Positions 48,738 to 60,769 of a DNA stretch of 64,000 nucleotides are shown piece by piece; within the stretch, counting starts at the first letter, position 1, and each line of letters opens with the position of its first letter. The stretch lies in contig OZ023206.1 of assembly GCA_963995525.1 (NCBI GenBank), positions 28,140,960-28,204,959 of the forward strand. The letters are read 5' to 3'. A program made the translations under genes and the position numbers. The notes beneath the pieces are model-generated. The model made no database searches, was not told the DNA's origin, and saw nothing but the letters and a program-made list of their open reading frames with translations. The DNA comes from Escarpia spicata (lineage: Eukaryota; Annelida; Polychaeta; Sabellida; Siboglinidae).

Positions 48738-49162
48738 TTACGAAGCATCTATGAAAATTATAACATACCACTATGACTCTACGTTTTCAATCACACTCAA
48801 AATGTTCACAGACTCCAAAAATATATCTTTTGTATGTTTTTGGACAGCTGAGAATTGAATTAGTGTTACAGTTCATTTGTGTTTTGTTCATTTGTGTTCA
48901 TTCCACACACGACCACTGCAAAAACTGGTGCAATTTGCAGTGCTGTTTAGGCCACAAATGTGCACTAAACGACTAATTCATAATCACAATCAATACCTGT
49001 TTGTACCTCAAGCAGTATACAGCAGTAGTATGATGGCATTAACACTTTGGGATGGACAAAGCGGGGTAAGAATGACGCGTATAGCTGTAATAATGATGAC
49101 CTGGTAAATACATGATTACCGTAATGCTGCGTAATATTCAGTGGTGTACTGTACTGTTTCAG
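48738..49162. other. Intron 12 after the hAT relic
   Basis: Nothing recognised apart from the exon 13 acceptor tract. Confidence 0.45.
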
Positions 49163-49193
49163 CAAACAAGGACATTGCTGACTTCTTTGAGCG
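49163..49193 (+). CDS. TDRD1-like: Exon 13: 31-nt microexon closing Tudor 1
   Basis: Acceptor GTACTGTTTCAG and donor CG|GTGAGT. It encodes NKDIADFFE flanked by split codons (2 + 27 + 2 nt), linking a phase-1 donor to a phase-2 acceptor. The sequence fits the last helix of an extended Tudor unit, which normally follows the strand in exon 12. Supported by both splice sites and by being the only bridge found that reconciles the phases of exons 12 and 14. Confidence 0.7.
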
Positions 49194-49559
49194 GTGAGTA
49201 GTATTAATATACCGAAGTCAAACGTGTTCACATCAAATTGAAGGCCTAGGGGGTATTCATATCTTGTGTAATGTTCTACCCAATTCAGATTTTGCCACAC
49301 AGAAAATTAGAAATTAATACATCTCCTGTCTTCATTTATTTACATTTCCTCCTCACAACCAGTGGTAGTTCAGATGGTTTCAGGCATGTCACTTGACAGT
49401 AAACGTAGTTGTTCTCAGCTTGATACATCTTTATTTACAATATTCTCACAATGATTTACAGTGAAGTGTTTTCTAAAGGTTGTACCTCAACATTTAAAAT
49501 GTTTTTATTTCTATTTGTACTGTTGTTTACAGTTCATCCTGCTTTCGGTTTCTGTTCCG

Positions 49560-49715
49560 CTGTTGTTTACCACATATTGTGCTTTCAGTTTCTGTTTACA
49601 GTTGTGCTGTTGTTTACAGCTCATTCTGCTTTCAGTTTCTGTTTACAGTTGCGCTGTTGTTTACAGCTCATTCTGCTTTCAGTTTCTGTTTACAGTTGCG
49701 CTGTTGTTGCTCACC
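49560..49715 (+). repeat. 47-bp tandem repeat, about 3 copies
   Basis: Unit with GCTGTTGTTTACAGCTCATT + CTGCTTTCAGTTTCTGTTTA + CAGTTGC, just upstream of exon 14. It supplies several TTTACAG/TTTCAG pseudo-acceptors. Confidence 0.9.
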
Positions 49716-49802
49716 GCTCGTTGCGTTACTGACTAACGTAATTAATTCCAGGGTCCATCCTCGTGACAAGACATGGTTTCTATTTTTCAGTTTTGTTTCT
49801 AG

Positions 49803-50159
49803 TCCGAGTTCCCTGTCGCCCCGTTTGATTGTGCCACCTTCCTCTAGACCCACCGATCCACACTCAACGACACCTAAATCCAGGCAGTTTATTCCGGGAA
49901 GCTCAGGAGCCAAGAAGGGCATCCCTGTCATGACGATCCCTTCTCCCGAATCAACAATCTCCCTCCTCCCCAATGCTTCCCAATCCCTCCCCCCAGCGGA
50001 CAGGAAGACAGCGCTGAGGGTGAGGGTGCTGGAGGTCATGACCCCAGGTCACTTCCTCGTCCACTTCCTGGAGGGAGTGAATGAGTTGGAGAAGTTGCCG
50101 GCTCTACACCAGAGCATGACAGAGTACTATGAAGCCATGCCGCCAAACACAGTCTTCAA
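49803..50159 (+). CDS. TDRD1-like: Exon 14: Pro/Ser linker and SN-like half of Tudor 2
   Basis: Acceptor TTTTGTTTCTAG and donor AA|GTGAGT. It begins with a Pro/Ser-rich linker (PSSLSPRLIVPPSSRPTD...), then LRVRVLEVMTPGHFLVHFLE and the helix NELEKLPALHQSMTEYYEAM of Tudor 2. In-frame alternative acceptors end at 49790 (TATTTTTCAG) and 49751; these would add 4 or 17 residues. It ends in phase 2. Confidence 0.88.
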
Positions 50160-50639
50160 GTGAGTCACTCAGTGCTGCTTGCCTACGTCACAGTCAAAAT
50201 TATGTGCGTTTGAAAATGTGTTACTCCTAAAGTATTAAAATGCACATGATCAAACTGTCAGTGATTATTGCCAAATAGGTATACTTCAACCTAAAAAATC
50301 GGCAAAATCTGAGGTTTTTTAAAATATGGGTTTTAAATGTTGATGTGTGGTTCGGTGTCTACAAAGATGAACAATTCTTAGGGTGTTAAAATGATTGGTT
50401 ATGAAGTGTCCCTTATCTAAGTTAGTGTCGTCATTGGTTGGAACCAGTCAGACGGCAGTAATAAATGATTAGTGTGGATTTTATTAGGGGAGTAAGTTAT
50501 AATTGGGTTTGTATGGTCAGTAATTGAAAATAGTTATGGTTGGCTTCCAGTGGCTACACAGCTGAGTTTCAGTTTGATCACTTGTTATAAAAAATACTTT
50601 TAAAATATGATTCTTACCACCTTTATACTCCCCTTTCAG
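50160..50639. other. Intron 14
   Basis: 480 bp, no feature seen except splice signals. Confidence 0.6.
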
Positions 50640-53600
50640 GATCACACCGAACTGTCTGTACGCGGCCAAGTTTGCCCGTGATGGTCTGTGGTACCGCGCC
50701 CTACCCTATGACCCCCGCAGCAGTCGTGTTCACATACAATACCTCGACTACGGCACTCGCGAATCAGTTCTCTTCTCACAAGTACACCCCCTGGAGCAGC
50801 GCTTCTGTGTTCTCCCGCAGCAGGCCGTGTGCTGCGCCCTGGCAGGCATTCAGCCTAAATCCGACGACTGGTCAGAAGATGCGGCGATTGCATTTCGGAA
50901 CGAGTTATTGGTCGTGGGAAGCGTCGCAACGATCTGTTCCTACAAGAAGGTGCAGAGTGTCCTTGTGGTCGAGCTGTGTCGCGGGCTGACACCAGGCGGC
51001 ATTACCATTAATGAACTTCTTCTGAGTCGTGGACTTGCGATCGCAAGCTCTCCTGATGGTGCACCGGGTAATGAGAGCAACGAAAAGCAGGTGCTGACAC
51101 CTGCCAGGAATAAAGTTGTGGAGTCGGTGGCAGGAAGTCTGGAGAAGCAAGTCGGGGCGATGAAGACGTCACCACTTGTCAGGCTGGAGAAGAAACATTC
51201 AGACGAGCAGTTGAGATCGCTAAAAGCCAGCCAGAAACCTGTACCCAGTGCAAGCCTGAAACCTGCATCCAGTGCCAGTTTGAAACCTGCATCCAGCCCA
51301 GTGAAACGTACATCGCCACCGACAGTGGCAATGTTGAAGTGCGTGAAGCTGCCTATGGACTGCGACAAGCTAATGGTGACGACATCTACTGGCCCGGATG
51401 ACATCACCGTTCAGTTCATTGAGCCGGATCTCGTCGCAAGGGTTCAGTTGTTGACCGAGGCGCTTGCTAAGGCTCACGCCACCTACAGTGGAACATACAC
51501 ACCAGTGAACGGAGAATTGATCTGTGCGAAGTTCAGTGAGGATAACACCTGGTACAGGGCCGAGGTCATAGAGGTGAAAGGTTGCGGTGCAGGGGCACGC
51601 GTTCGGTTTGTCGATTACGGTAACGCGGACGATGTGAGTGCATCCAGCATGAGCGCCCTGCCTGACGCCCTCCTGTCCTACCCCATTATGGGGGTGAAAT
51701 GTCGGCTGGCGGGGGTAGGTACCCTTGCCCCGGGGTGTCAATGGGATGAGGGTCTACTAAAGCCCTTCCAGCTGTGGCGTGTGAAGTTGAGCGGGAAGGA
51801 GATCGCCCCGTGTAGTGTCGAACTGTTTGACAACGATACAGGAGCGAGTTTGAATGCCGCCCTCGCTTCCAGTGCATCATTTGTTTCCGTGGACTCGAAG
51901 AAAGGAGTAATGAAGCTACGCAATGTCAAGATTCCAGAGCGCGACCGAATTCGCATTCAGGTGACTGATGCTGTTGATGCTGATCACGTGAATGTGCAGA
52001 TTCTCGAGGACGACTACTTTCTTGATCTTGCTCTGTTGACGGAAGAGTTGTCACGGATCGAGCCAGCAGGTGGCACTGTGGGCTGTCGGCCAGGAGACGT
52101 CGTCTGTGCGAAGTATAATCTTGACGACAAGTGGTACCGCGCAGTCGTGCTTGAGTCGACAGGGGATGGCATTAGGGTACGGTTCATCGATTACGGCAAC
52201 ATGGAGACGCTGTCTGCTGGGCGGATTGCACCAATCTCTGACTCGCTGATGAAGTTCCCGATCATGGTCGTGTCATGTTCGTTGTCTGGTGTCGATTCCG
52301 TAGTGTCAGGTGACCGGTTGATGGGCTCGCTGAAGCTGTTTGAGCCAATGTCGATGAAAGTCACTGGTCATGGTGAAGGCGGCTGTGTGATCATCGAGTT
52401 GTTTGATGACACAAGTGGCCAGAGTCTGAATGAGAAGCTGATCGCTAGCGGTGTTTGCACAAGAGCTGGCGGCGCTACATCAACTGGTGTTGCATCATCA
52501 AATGTTGTCATGGCATCCAGCCTTGGAAGTATGGTGCTTCCACCTGGTGATAAGCTTTTGAAGGTGCAGGTTGTCGACGCTTCACGTGGTCACGAGCACG
52601 TTACGGTGCAGATATTGGAAGGCGGATTCTTGGTGAGTTTACAGGACCTCATATTGACGCTTGCAGAGAAATACGCAGACAACCCCGGCGGGTATCAACC
52701 ATCTGTCGTTGGTGAGCTGGTCTGTGCCAAGTTCAGTTCTGACAATGCGTGGTACCGCGCCGAGGTGGTCAAGATCGGTGGCAAGATTCTGGTGCGTTTC
52801 GTTGACTTTGGAAACACCGATGAAGTGGGCATCGACTCCATTGGAAAGATTGACAGCGTGCTGCTGTCACACCCCGTTCTGGGTCTGCGATGTTGTCTGG
52901 CGGGAGTGGGTGGCCCTCCCCAGGGAAGTGTGTGGGATGAGGCATGTCTGAAGCCGTTCCACCCACTTGACATGCGTGTGGTGGACACCAGTGCTGCAGT
53001 GATCAGTGTGGAGCTGTTTGATGCCGGACACAGCTTGAATGACCAGCTGGTCAAGGTGAGGATACTGCAATCATCAGTCAAGGCCAGTGCTGGACAGAAG
53101 GTCATTTCACCAGTGAAAACCCCCGTGGTGAAGGAAATGAAGGCTCCCGCAGTGGAGCCGAAATCTGCACCCAAAGTGACCGTGAAAGACCTAAAGAAGA
53201 CTGAGTTGATCACTGGTCAAACCTCCCCCGTTCGAGTGACCAGTGCCCCTGCTCCGGACTCTTTCACACTACAGTTACTGGACAACGACAGCCTGCCCAT
53301 GCTGGCTAAACTGACCACAGAACTACTGGAGTACACCGGTCAGAGCCAGGGCTTCAACCCCAGTCCTGGGGAGCTCGTGTGTGCTCAGTTCAGTCTCGAC
53401 AAGAACTGGTATCGCGCTGAAGTCACCGCCGCAGCCGCCGGAAAGTACACAGTCATATTCGTCGACTTCGGTAACGAGGACACGGTGGCAGTGACAGACA
53501 TAGGTGCGATGACGCCGTCGTTGATGCAGTACCCCGTCATGGGCGTGTGTTGTTGCCTTGCCGATGTCGCGGGTTTGGTCGCAGGCCAGCCGTGGGAACC

Positions 53601-56515
53601 GGATCTTCTGCGGCCTTTCCAAGAACTCTTGATGTCGGTGGCGGGCCACAAGTATGGTGTCCCTTCAGTGCGTTTGTCTGATCCGGAAACGCAGCTCGAC
53701 ATCAACGCTGATCTGATCAAACAGGGAGTGTTAGCCCCAGTGGTTTCCACTCCAGAGACAAAAACTACGTCTGCAGTCCCCCCAGTAGTGACTATCAACG
53801 GGATGAAACGCATCAAATTACCCTCCACGGAGAAGATGTGTGTACAAGTGACAGACGCCTCAAGGCCAGGGTACGTTACTGTGCAGTTACTGGAGAAGAA
53901 ATACCTCAGTGACCTAAGGAGTCTCATGGAAGTCCTCATCGACACCTACAGCGACTACACAGACTTGTATGTGCCTCAGGTCGGCGAGGTCGTTTGCGCA
54001 AAGTTCACTGGTATCTGGAGTAGGGCGGATGTACTCGCCCTTCGCCCCGGCGGAGTCGCATCTGTGCGATTCTTCGACTTCGGCAACGTTGAGGAGATCA
54101 ACTGTGGGGACATCGCCAAGATTACACGCGATGCAATCCTCCGTTTCCCGATCCTAGGCGTTTCTTGTCAACTGGGGGAGGCTGGACCCGCGTGGAAGCC
54201 GGATTCGTTGGCGTTGTTCGAAGCCGTTGTCATGACCGTTGTCAATCCAGACAGCGAGGCGGAACCATTAGTTGAGCTGTTTAACACGCAGACAGGCATC
54301 AGTTTAATCGAGGAGCTCATGAAGAGTGGCGCCCTCCTGTGTGCAGCACAGAAGGTTGTCAAGGCGTCCAAGAACGATTTGAAGAAGGTGGAGTTGCCGA
54401 TGGATGTGGGTCCGGTGAAAGTGCGTGTGACGGACGCCTACAGTCCCAGCAGCATCACGGTGCAGGTGTTGCAAGGTGACAGTCTCACGCAGTTGACAGC
54501 TCTGAGTGATGCACTCACCAACAGTTTCGCTCACTATTCCTCCTCCTACACCCCGCAGAAAGGAGAGCTTGTGTGTGTCAAGTTCTCGCAGGACGACTGC
54601 TGGTATCGTGCGGAAGTGCTTGCTGTCACTCAGAGCGGAAACATCCGCGTCCGATTCATCGACTATGGCAACAGTGACGAGGTAACCCCAGAGTCGGTGG
54701 CAGAGGTCACGCCTGCCTTGTGTGAGTACCCTGTGTTTGGAATCACATGCCGTCTGGCTGGTGTAGTGGGCGTGGCAAACAGCAGGGTGTGGGATCCCAC
54801 CCTCGTGTGTCCGTTTGAGTTGCTTACCCTTACTGTCGAATCGTCAGAAGCTGACGGTTACGCCATTAAACTTTACAACGATGCTGACTGTCTCAATGTC
54901 AGCCTGGTCAATAGCGGCATGCTAGTTGGTCAGCCAGCGTCCAAAGGGACCCCAGTGAAACCCAAAGATTGTAACCAGAACAAATCTCCCACTGCTCCAT
55001 CAACCAGTGAGTACGTGTCAATGCCGTTGAAATCGTCACCCGTCAGCTGTGCCTTGATGACAACTCCGGTGGTGCAACCTCCTTCCTACATGAAGTGTTT
55101 GCCGATGCAGGACCTCAGCCGGGACCACCCCCTCGTCATGCCTTGCTATCTTGAGGGCCCGGACGAGTTCTATGTGCAGAGTCTTGATCCCGACTGCGTG
55201 GCACGCTTTACAGAACTCACGCAGGCACTTACCGACTGCTACGGATCAGTCGAAGCGCCGGCGTACGGACCGAAACTGAAGGAGCTTGTCGCCGCATATT
55301 GCGTCGCCGACAACGCGTGGTATCGCGCCATCGTCACAGAGTTCTACGGTGACACGCACTACAAGGTCGTGTTTGTCGATTACGGCAATGCCGATCTAGT
55401 CACCGTGAGTGGCGTGCAGCAGCTGGAACCGATGTTCGCCAAATTGCCCCGACAGGCTGTCCGCGTGTCGCTGTTTGGGATGAACTCGACGGATGTTCGT
55501 TGGAGCGGCGTCGCGATCACCGTCTTCTCGGAGGAGATACTCAACAAGGCGTGCACTATGAGTGTGGCGCGCAAAGATGGTGATGTATTCATCATCGCGG
55601 ACATTTCCATTCACGGTAAGTCTGTCATTGATAAAATGGTGTCGGATGGCTACATGGAGTTGTTCGATAAAGCTGCTAATGGACCATCAAAGCCAGCGAT
55701 GTTGCCAACAAGTGCTAATAACAATGTGAACGCAGCTGAAACCGTTGTGAAGATGGGTGAGATCGCCATCCAGCAGTTGTCGGACGCTGATGAAGTGCTT
55801 CTGGCTCATGTAGTCAGTCCCAGTGAATTCTCCGTGCTACTGACCAATAACAAGGCTGCTATCGAGATGCACGTCAAGTTAAACGATCACTGCACAAAGA
55901 CAACAGGTACATACATGCAGTTTGTGCGCGGTGAAGTTGTCTGTGCCCTCTACAACAATGTGTGGTATCGAAGCGCTGTGATTGAGACGCCCTCTAGTGG
56001 TGGCCTAGCCAAACTCTGCTTCTTTGACTTTGGAAACACGGAACGCATCTTGCCGGAGAACATTCGTCGCATGCCCCGCCAGTTTGCCAGTGTTCCCCAG
56101 CAAGGTATCCCATGCTGCCTTGGGGGCGTGACACCGGCGGGCCAGTGGAGCAGCAAGGCTGTTGATTGGTTTGCGAAGTTGTTGAATAAATGCTTCAAGG
56201 CGAAACAGCTTGGATACAAAGATGGCCGCCATCAGATCGATTTGAGACACGACGATCAAACATGTAACAGTGTGTCACAGGAAATGATTTCACTGCAGCT
56301 TGCCATATCCGTTGTGGCACCGGGGAGTCAGCCAACATTGGCACAGCGATCGAACCTCTTGCCCGTCGCTCTGAGGGAGGTGGCGCCACCTAGTGGCATG
56401 GAGGTGTATCGTCGGAATGATCTTCCTGAGTTGCGGGTGACCAATGAAATGGAGGTCGTCGTTGTAGAAGTGACCAGCCCCGGCCTATTCTTCTGCCACA
56501 AGGCAAAGAAGGCAT
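50640..56515 (+). CDS. TDRD1-like: Exon 15: giant 5,876-nt exon with Tudor 2 barrel, Tudors 3-10 and start of Tudor 11
   Basis: One open exon, acceptor CCCCTTTCAG and donor CAT|GTAAGT; 1,958 complete codons. WYR-type motifs mark the barrels at 50689 (Tudor 2), 51550 (3), 52132 (4), 52750 (5), 53407 (6), 54016 (7), 54601 (8), 55318 (9) and 55963 (10); the start of Tudor 11 closes the exon. Each is followed by a DYGN/DFGN-type strand and a C-x-L strand, so these are extended Tudors with an SN-like half. Tudors 3-8 are most alike, each with C-A/V-K/Q-F/Y...WYRAEV and similar lead-ins (CVKLP, NVKIP, RIKLP, KVELP), which suggests tandem duplication inside the exon. Cage exceptions: Tudor 2 has DYGT for DYGN, Tudor 7 has WSRA for WYRA, Tudor 9 has Cys at the first aromatic. 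The other domains keep all five positions. A Ser/Lys/Pro linker with repeated SLKPASS-like words separates Tudors 2 and 3. Reading past the donor meets a stop 12 codons later. Confidence 0.97.
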
Positions 56516-57264
56516 GTAAGTACTCAAAAGATCAATGTTTGAAGCTTCGTTAATGCAGCCTCATTGTGTAGGTCAGTTTTAAATCTGATCCCAAAGGAAT
56601 GTACCTACTCAAAAGATCAATGTTTGAAGCTATGTGCACCTTGTTACATGGGGAGTTAGTCACTTCATCGTTGAACATCGGTGTATTTTTGTTTCAAAAA
56701 ACACTTATTTTCGGTCATTGTTCATAAAGGTGTTGACTTTGAGTGCATGCAGCAAGGTTGGGGTTAAGTACATTTTATTAGGTATAACTCCAAATACAAG
56801 TACTCCAAAACAAAAATGATCAAATACCAGTGATCGATCTGAAAAAAGACATGCATGTGCTCTTCAGGCACATCAGATATAGAATTATGTGACTTTTCGA
56901 AATTAGATGTGCCCCAAATCAGTTGATTAAAATTTTATTAATTTGCATGGTAGTATGATCGCTTAAGTAACCTAATAAATGTGAATTTTTTTAATAATAT
57001 TAGGCATGTAATGATGTTAATCTTGAATTATATTCAGGACTGCCTACGTGACATATTTCTGGGTACAAAATATATAACCATCAACGTCAAAGTGCTAAGA
57101 AATGTTAAGGTTTTTAAAAATCTGTAACGTTACAAAACTAAATACACTCTGGGTAGGTGTGCCCCACTTTTTGTGACAACGATTCACATACGTGACACTG
57201 AAAGCACCAACTAAAAATATTCAAAGAACCATGTTGACTAAACATTAAAATCTCACTGATACAC
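56516..57264. other. Start of intron 15
   Basis: A duplicated 30-bp word (TACTCAAAAGATCAATGTTTGAAGC) occurs at 56520 and 56608. Nothing else recognised. Confidence 0.5.
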
Positions 57265-57354
57265 CGATGAACAGATGTATGGAATAGCCTCACTCAGTCT
57301 CTGGCTGAGACTGCATCGGTGCAGTCTTTTGAGAGGAAATTAGATAAGTTGTAG
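57265..57354 (+). pseudogene. Non-LTR retrotransposon (LINE) C-terminal remnant
   Basis: The frame reads TDVWNSLTQSLAETASVQSF then ERKLDKL and stop. This matches the W-N-S-L-P...V..F+..LD..W end of many CR1/L2/jockey-type reverse transcriptases. Upstream is broken within a few codons. Confidence 0.65.
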
Positions 57355-57679
57355 AAAAATCACCCAAATAAATTAGCCCAATTAAATTCTACTATCCGCT
57401 GTAAGACTATCACACGTAAGAGTAGAGCATACAATGTCTTTTACATAATAAATAATAAGCCGCCGAAAGGGTTCATTCACAAACTACGAACTTCAAAGTG
57501 ATTCGCTGCCCTATACGCATGCGTAAAAAAGAGCATAGATTAGATTTGATTGGCAGGGTTCTGCGTACAAAATGCTACGTCGACGAGCCGACAGCTTGCA
57601 CCATGCCTGCAGATGGTATGAATTTAAAGTACAGGAAGGGTTTGTTTCTGCATGATGCAAAACACGATATATTCCAGTG

Positions 57680-58400
57680 CTGACACCCGTCCTACAGCCC
57701 GTCGTACAAACTGACAGGACGGGGCCTTACCATACTAAGATGGGTTATACCCCGTCCTCGCAAATTATCCCCCATCCATAGTTAACATCAACCGTCCAAA
57801 TGACGGGTGGACAGGTCTCTAGACAAAGCCCTGGTGACAGGGTCATTTGTAATGAATGTACTCTATGTGAGCCTTAGTGACGGAGGCATGATTTATAAAC
57901 GTGCTTTTAAAAATGTGTATTTTTCGTTTAGAATGTACTCCAGTTGTAATATTTAGCAAACATAGAAGCATTTAAACGTGCATATAGCGTAGATGTATGG
58001 ATGGATATTATTTGTATAGATATTGAACGGACTGCACTTTGTTCAGCAAATGTTGAAAGTTGACGAGCAAACCAGAGCATTATTTGGGCCTCAAAATGCG
58101 CTAAGCCTAAGACCCAATATTTTTATAGCGTACATATGCCGGGGATGATGTGGAATGATTTAATTATCGCATTAACATGTCAAATTTAGGCAAAACTAGT
58201 TAACGGCAAAATCGAGGTGGGTCCAAATTCGACACAACTCACAAGTGCCCTTCAGTTTTGTCAGATTTCTCAGACACGTTTCTGTATGCATCTTCTGGGC
58301 ATATGTGGCAAAAAAGTATGTGGCATTCCAGCGTACCACGCGTTTCCGTGCTCCAAGGGATTCCCTGAAATACAAATACATTTTAGGTGTGATGATCAAC
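57680..58400. repeat. Dispersed-repeat fragments
   Basis: 57690-57830 shares words with 33235-33395; 58070-58250 shares order with 8930-9090. No coding match. Confidence 0.45.
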
Positions 58401-58410
58401 AACGTTAATA

Positions 58411-59012
58411 AAATACTAATTGTAGACATAATCAGGATGAGCATTCAATGCTGTGCATCACACTAGCAGAACATGTAGAGAAGTATTATTGTTGTTTTAA
58501 ATACTAACTGTAGGTATAATCAGGATGAGCATTCAGTGCTGTGCATCATACTAGCAAAACATGGAGAGAAGTATTATTGTTCTAAATACTAACTGTAGAC
58601 ATAATCAGGATGAGCATTCAATGCTGTGCATTACACTAGCAGAACATGTAGAGAAGTATTATTGTTGTTCTAAATACTAACTGTAGGTATAATCAGGATG
58701 AGCATTCAGTGCTGTGCATCATACTAGCAAAACATGGAGAGAAGTATTATTGTTCTAAATACTAACTGTAGACATAATCAGGATGAGCATTCAATGCTGT
58801 GCATCACACTAGCAAAACATGTAGAGAAGTATTATTGTTCTAAATACTAACTGTAGACATAATCAGGATGAGCATTCAATGCTGTGCATCACACTAGCAA
58901 AACATGTAGAGAAGTATTATTGTTGTTCTAAATAGTAACTGTATACATAATCAGGATGAGCATTCAGTGCTGTGCATCACACTAGCAAAACATGTAGAGA
59001 AGTATTATTGTT
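58411..59012 (+). repeat. 85/88-bp tandem array, 7 copies
   Basis: Unit AATACTAACTGTAGACATAA + TCAGGATGAGCATTCAATGC + TGTGCATCACACTAGCAAAA + ...GAAGTATTATTGTT. Spacing between copies goes 88, 85, 88, 85, 85, 88, caused by an extra GTT, hinting at a higher-order pair. A remnant resumes at 61488 after the inserted hAT. Confidence 0.93.
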
Positions 59013-59384
59013 CAGTGTTCCCCCTGGGTAAAATGATGGGCGAGCTGGCAGGGATGGGGTACGCGAGCGCCACAGGGGCGAAGCGTTGCTGGGGGGTCCG
59101 GGTTTTTTAAAAACTAGCTTTAAAATGGTGCATTCTGAGGTATGTTTTAACTCTTTAATTTAGAGGGTAAGATATAAAACAACAAGACACTACTTGTATA
59201 TGTAGTAATCATGATTGATAAAAGTCAGTAATCATGATTGTTTCATCGTGTTGAGGTGTGGTTTCCATTTTACCACTGGTACTCAGTAGAGGTGTGGTTT
59301 CCACTTGACCACTGGTACTTGGTTATGGTTATGTTTTTCTTGCACTAACCCTTGGCCTTGTTACCTAACAGAGTCAGTAAAAAA

Positions 59385-59500
59385 GTAAAAGGTAAGTTCT
59401 TATAAAGCGCAGGACTGCTCAAAGCACTTTACACTTTACTCCATGGCAGACCTGTTCAGTCGAACACCATCTCGACTTCTCTGGGAAGCATCCAGGGGTA
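59385..59500 (-). mobile_element. SINE fragment, 3' part
   Basis: GGTAAGTTCTTATAAAGCGC...GCACTTTACACTTTACTCC...ACACCATCTCGACTTCTCTG matches 63270-63395. Confidence 0.85.
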
Positions 59501-60160
59501 TCATCTGAAGACTCTTTCATCATCACCTTTAATGATTATAATATCATAGTATTATGGTAAATTGGAGGTTTATGTTCCAAAGATTATATTTTATTTGCTG
59601 CTATCATGCTATGCAATTAATTTAACAGTCATTTCTGGAATGCCATAAAAGTATGTTTCTATTAATCGCAAGAACATTTCTCAAATTGTGTCTTATAAAA
59701 CAGGATAAGTTGTTTAGTATATCCAGTTTCTGTGCAAACATATCATTGTTTAACCCAAGTTATTGATAACCTATTAGTATACACGGTTTTGGGCAGTAGG
59801 AATCTTTTATGAGATGTGAACTTTGGTGGTTTATAAGTAAACACTCAAATCAACTTTCCCAAACGTTTATTTGCACAACTTTGTCGGAACATGTATTATA
59901 TATTTAGCACAAAGATATATTACGAATCACATTCCTTATTTTGTTTTACAAAAACAGCATAGAACATTAGTTGAATAGACTTGTCACTGACACTGTGGGC
60001 ATTTGCGTTGAATCCGGACCCACCGTGAATTGATTTTGCCATTATAACTTGAGACTAAGTTGAGTTTTGCTCAACTTCGATACCTCAGTGAGATAGTTCC
60101 ATCATTCAACATTATTCTAGTTCCATAATTCAACATTATCCTAGGCAAATTTACCTTTAA

Positions 60161-60769
60161 CAGACCTGCCTACCATTCCGGATTGTCCGGAATCATTCCG
60201 GAAAGTCACCTCAAATTACGGTATTACGGTGAGGGATGAAAATATTACGGACTGTGATCGTGTTGGGTAATCACTGAAATTTAGTTTGCACTATATTCAA
60301 CAGGTGGCAGCATATGTATGTAGCATGTTGTGACATGGTTTTTCATTCGCTGAGTCTGGTCGTAATGTAACCAATAGGAAACAGCGTTATGACAAAATCG
60401 CATTTCCGCGATCAAACAAAACGAAGTCACGCGGCATGAAATGATGGCTGACAGCGAAAGGACGCCACCGCCAACCCAAAAGAAATGTGTAATGCAAAAA
60501 TGTAGTGAGTGTTGTACTTGTAGTGTTAGGCCAACTGACTGTACTAAGACTAAGTTAGTGTATTTATTGAGGAGTTTAGTGTATCATTTACAGCCTATCA
60601 TACAGTTACTACAGTTTAGGCGATGTCGATGACAGTTTAATGTAATGGTTTTGGTCCATCGCTACCCCCCCCCCCCTCGACATTACTGACAGGAAGCGTA
60701 TATTCCTGAAAATCAGTGTAAATGGGAAGACGGATTACTGACAGGAAGTTTTTGGGGTAGGCAGGTCTG
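60161..60769 (+). mobile_element. 609-bp hAT-like element with CTTTAA duplication
   Basis: Perfect 14-bp TIR CAGACCTGCCTACC at both ends, flanked by CTTTAA at 60155-60160 and 60770-60775. It contains the start of a small ORF (MADSERTPPPTQKK) followed by a short Cys-containing stretch, possibly a relic of a transposase N-terminus. A truncated sister lies at 14066. Confidence 0.92.

Noticed and set aside
49451..49740. Hydrophobic ORFs resembling membrane segments (FLFLFVLLFTVHPAF...)
   Set aside because: Translation of a T-rich 47-bp repeat in intron 13; frame relation to exon 14 is accidental, and a strong acceptor starts the real exon at 49803.
50905..56389. Antisense ORFs of 60-190 residues opposite the giant exon
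   Set aside because: Shadow ORFs caused by GC-rich codons of the real + strand Tudor exon.
56516..56553. Giant exon ending at the ORF stop (56551-56553)
   Set aside because: The strong donor GCAT|GTAAGT at 56515 joins in phase to exon 16, which continues the Tudor 11 fold; intron-retaining transcripts could still end there.
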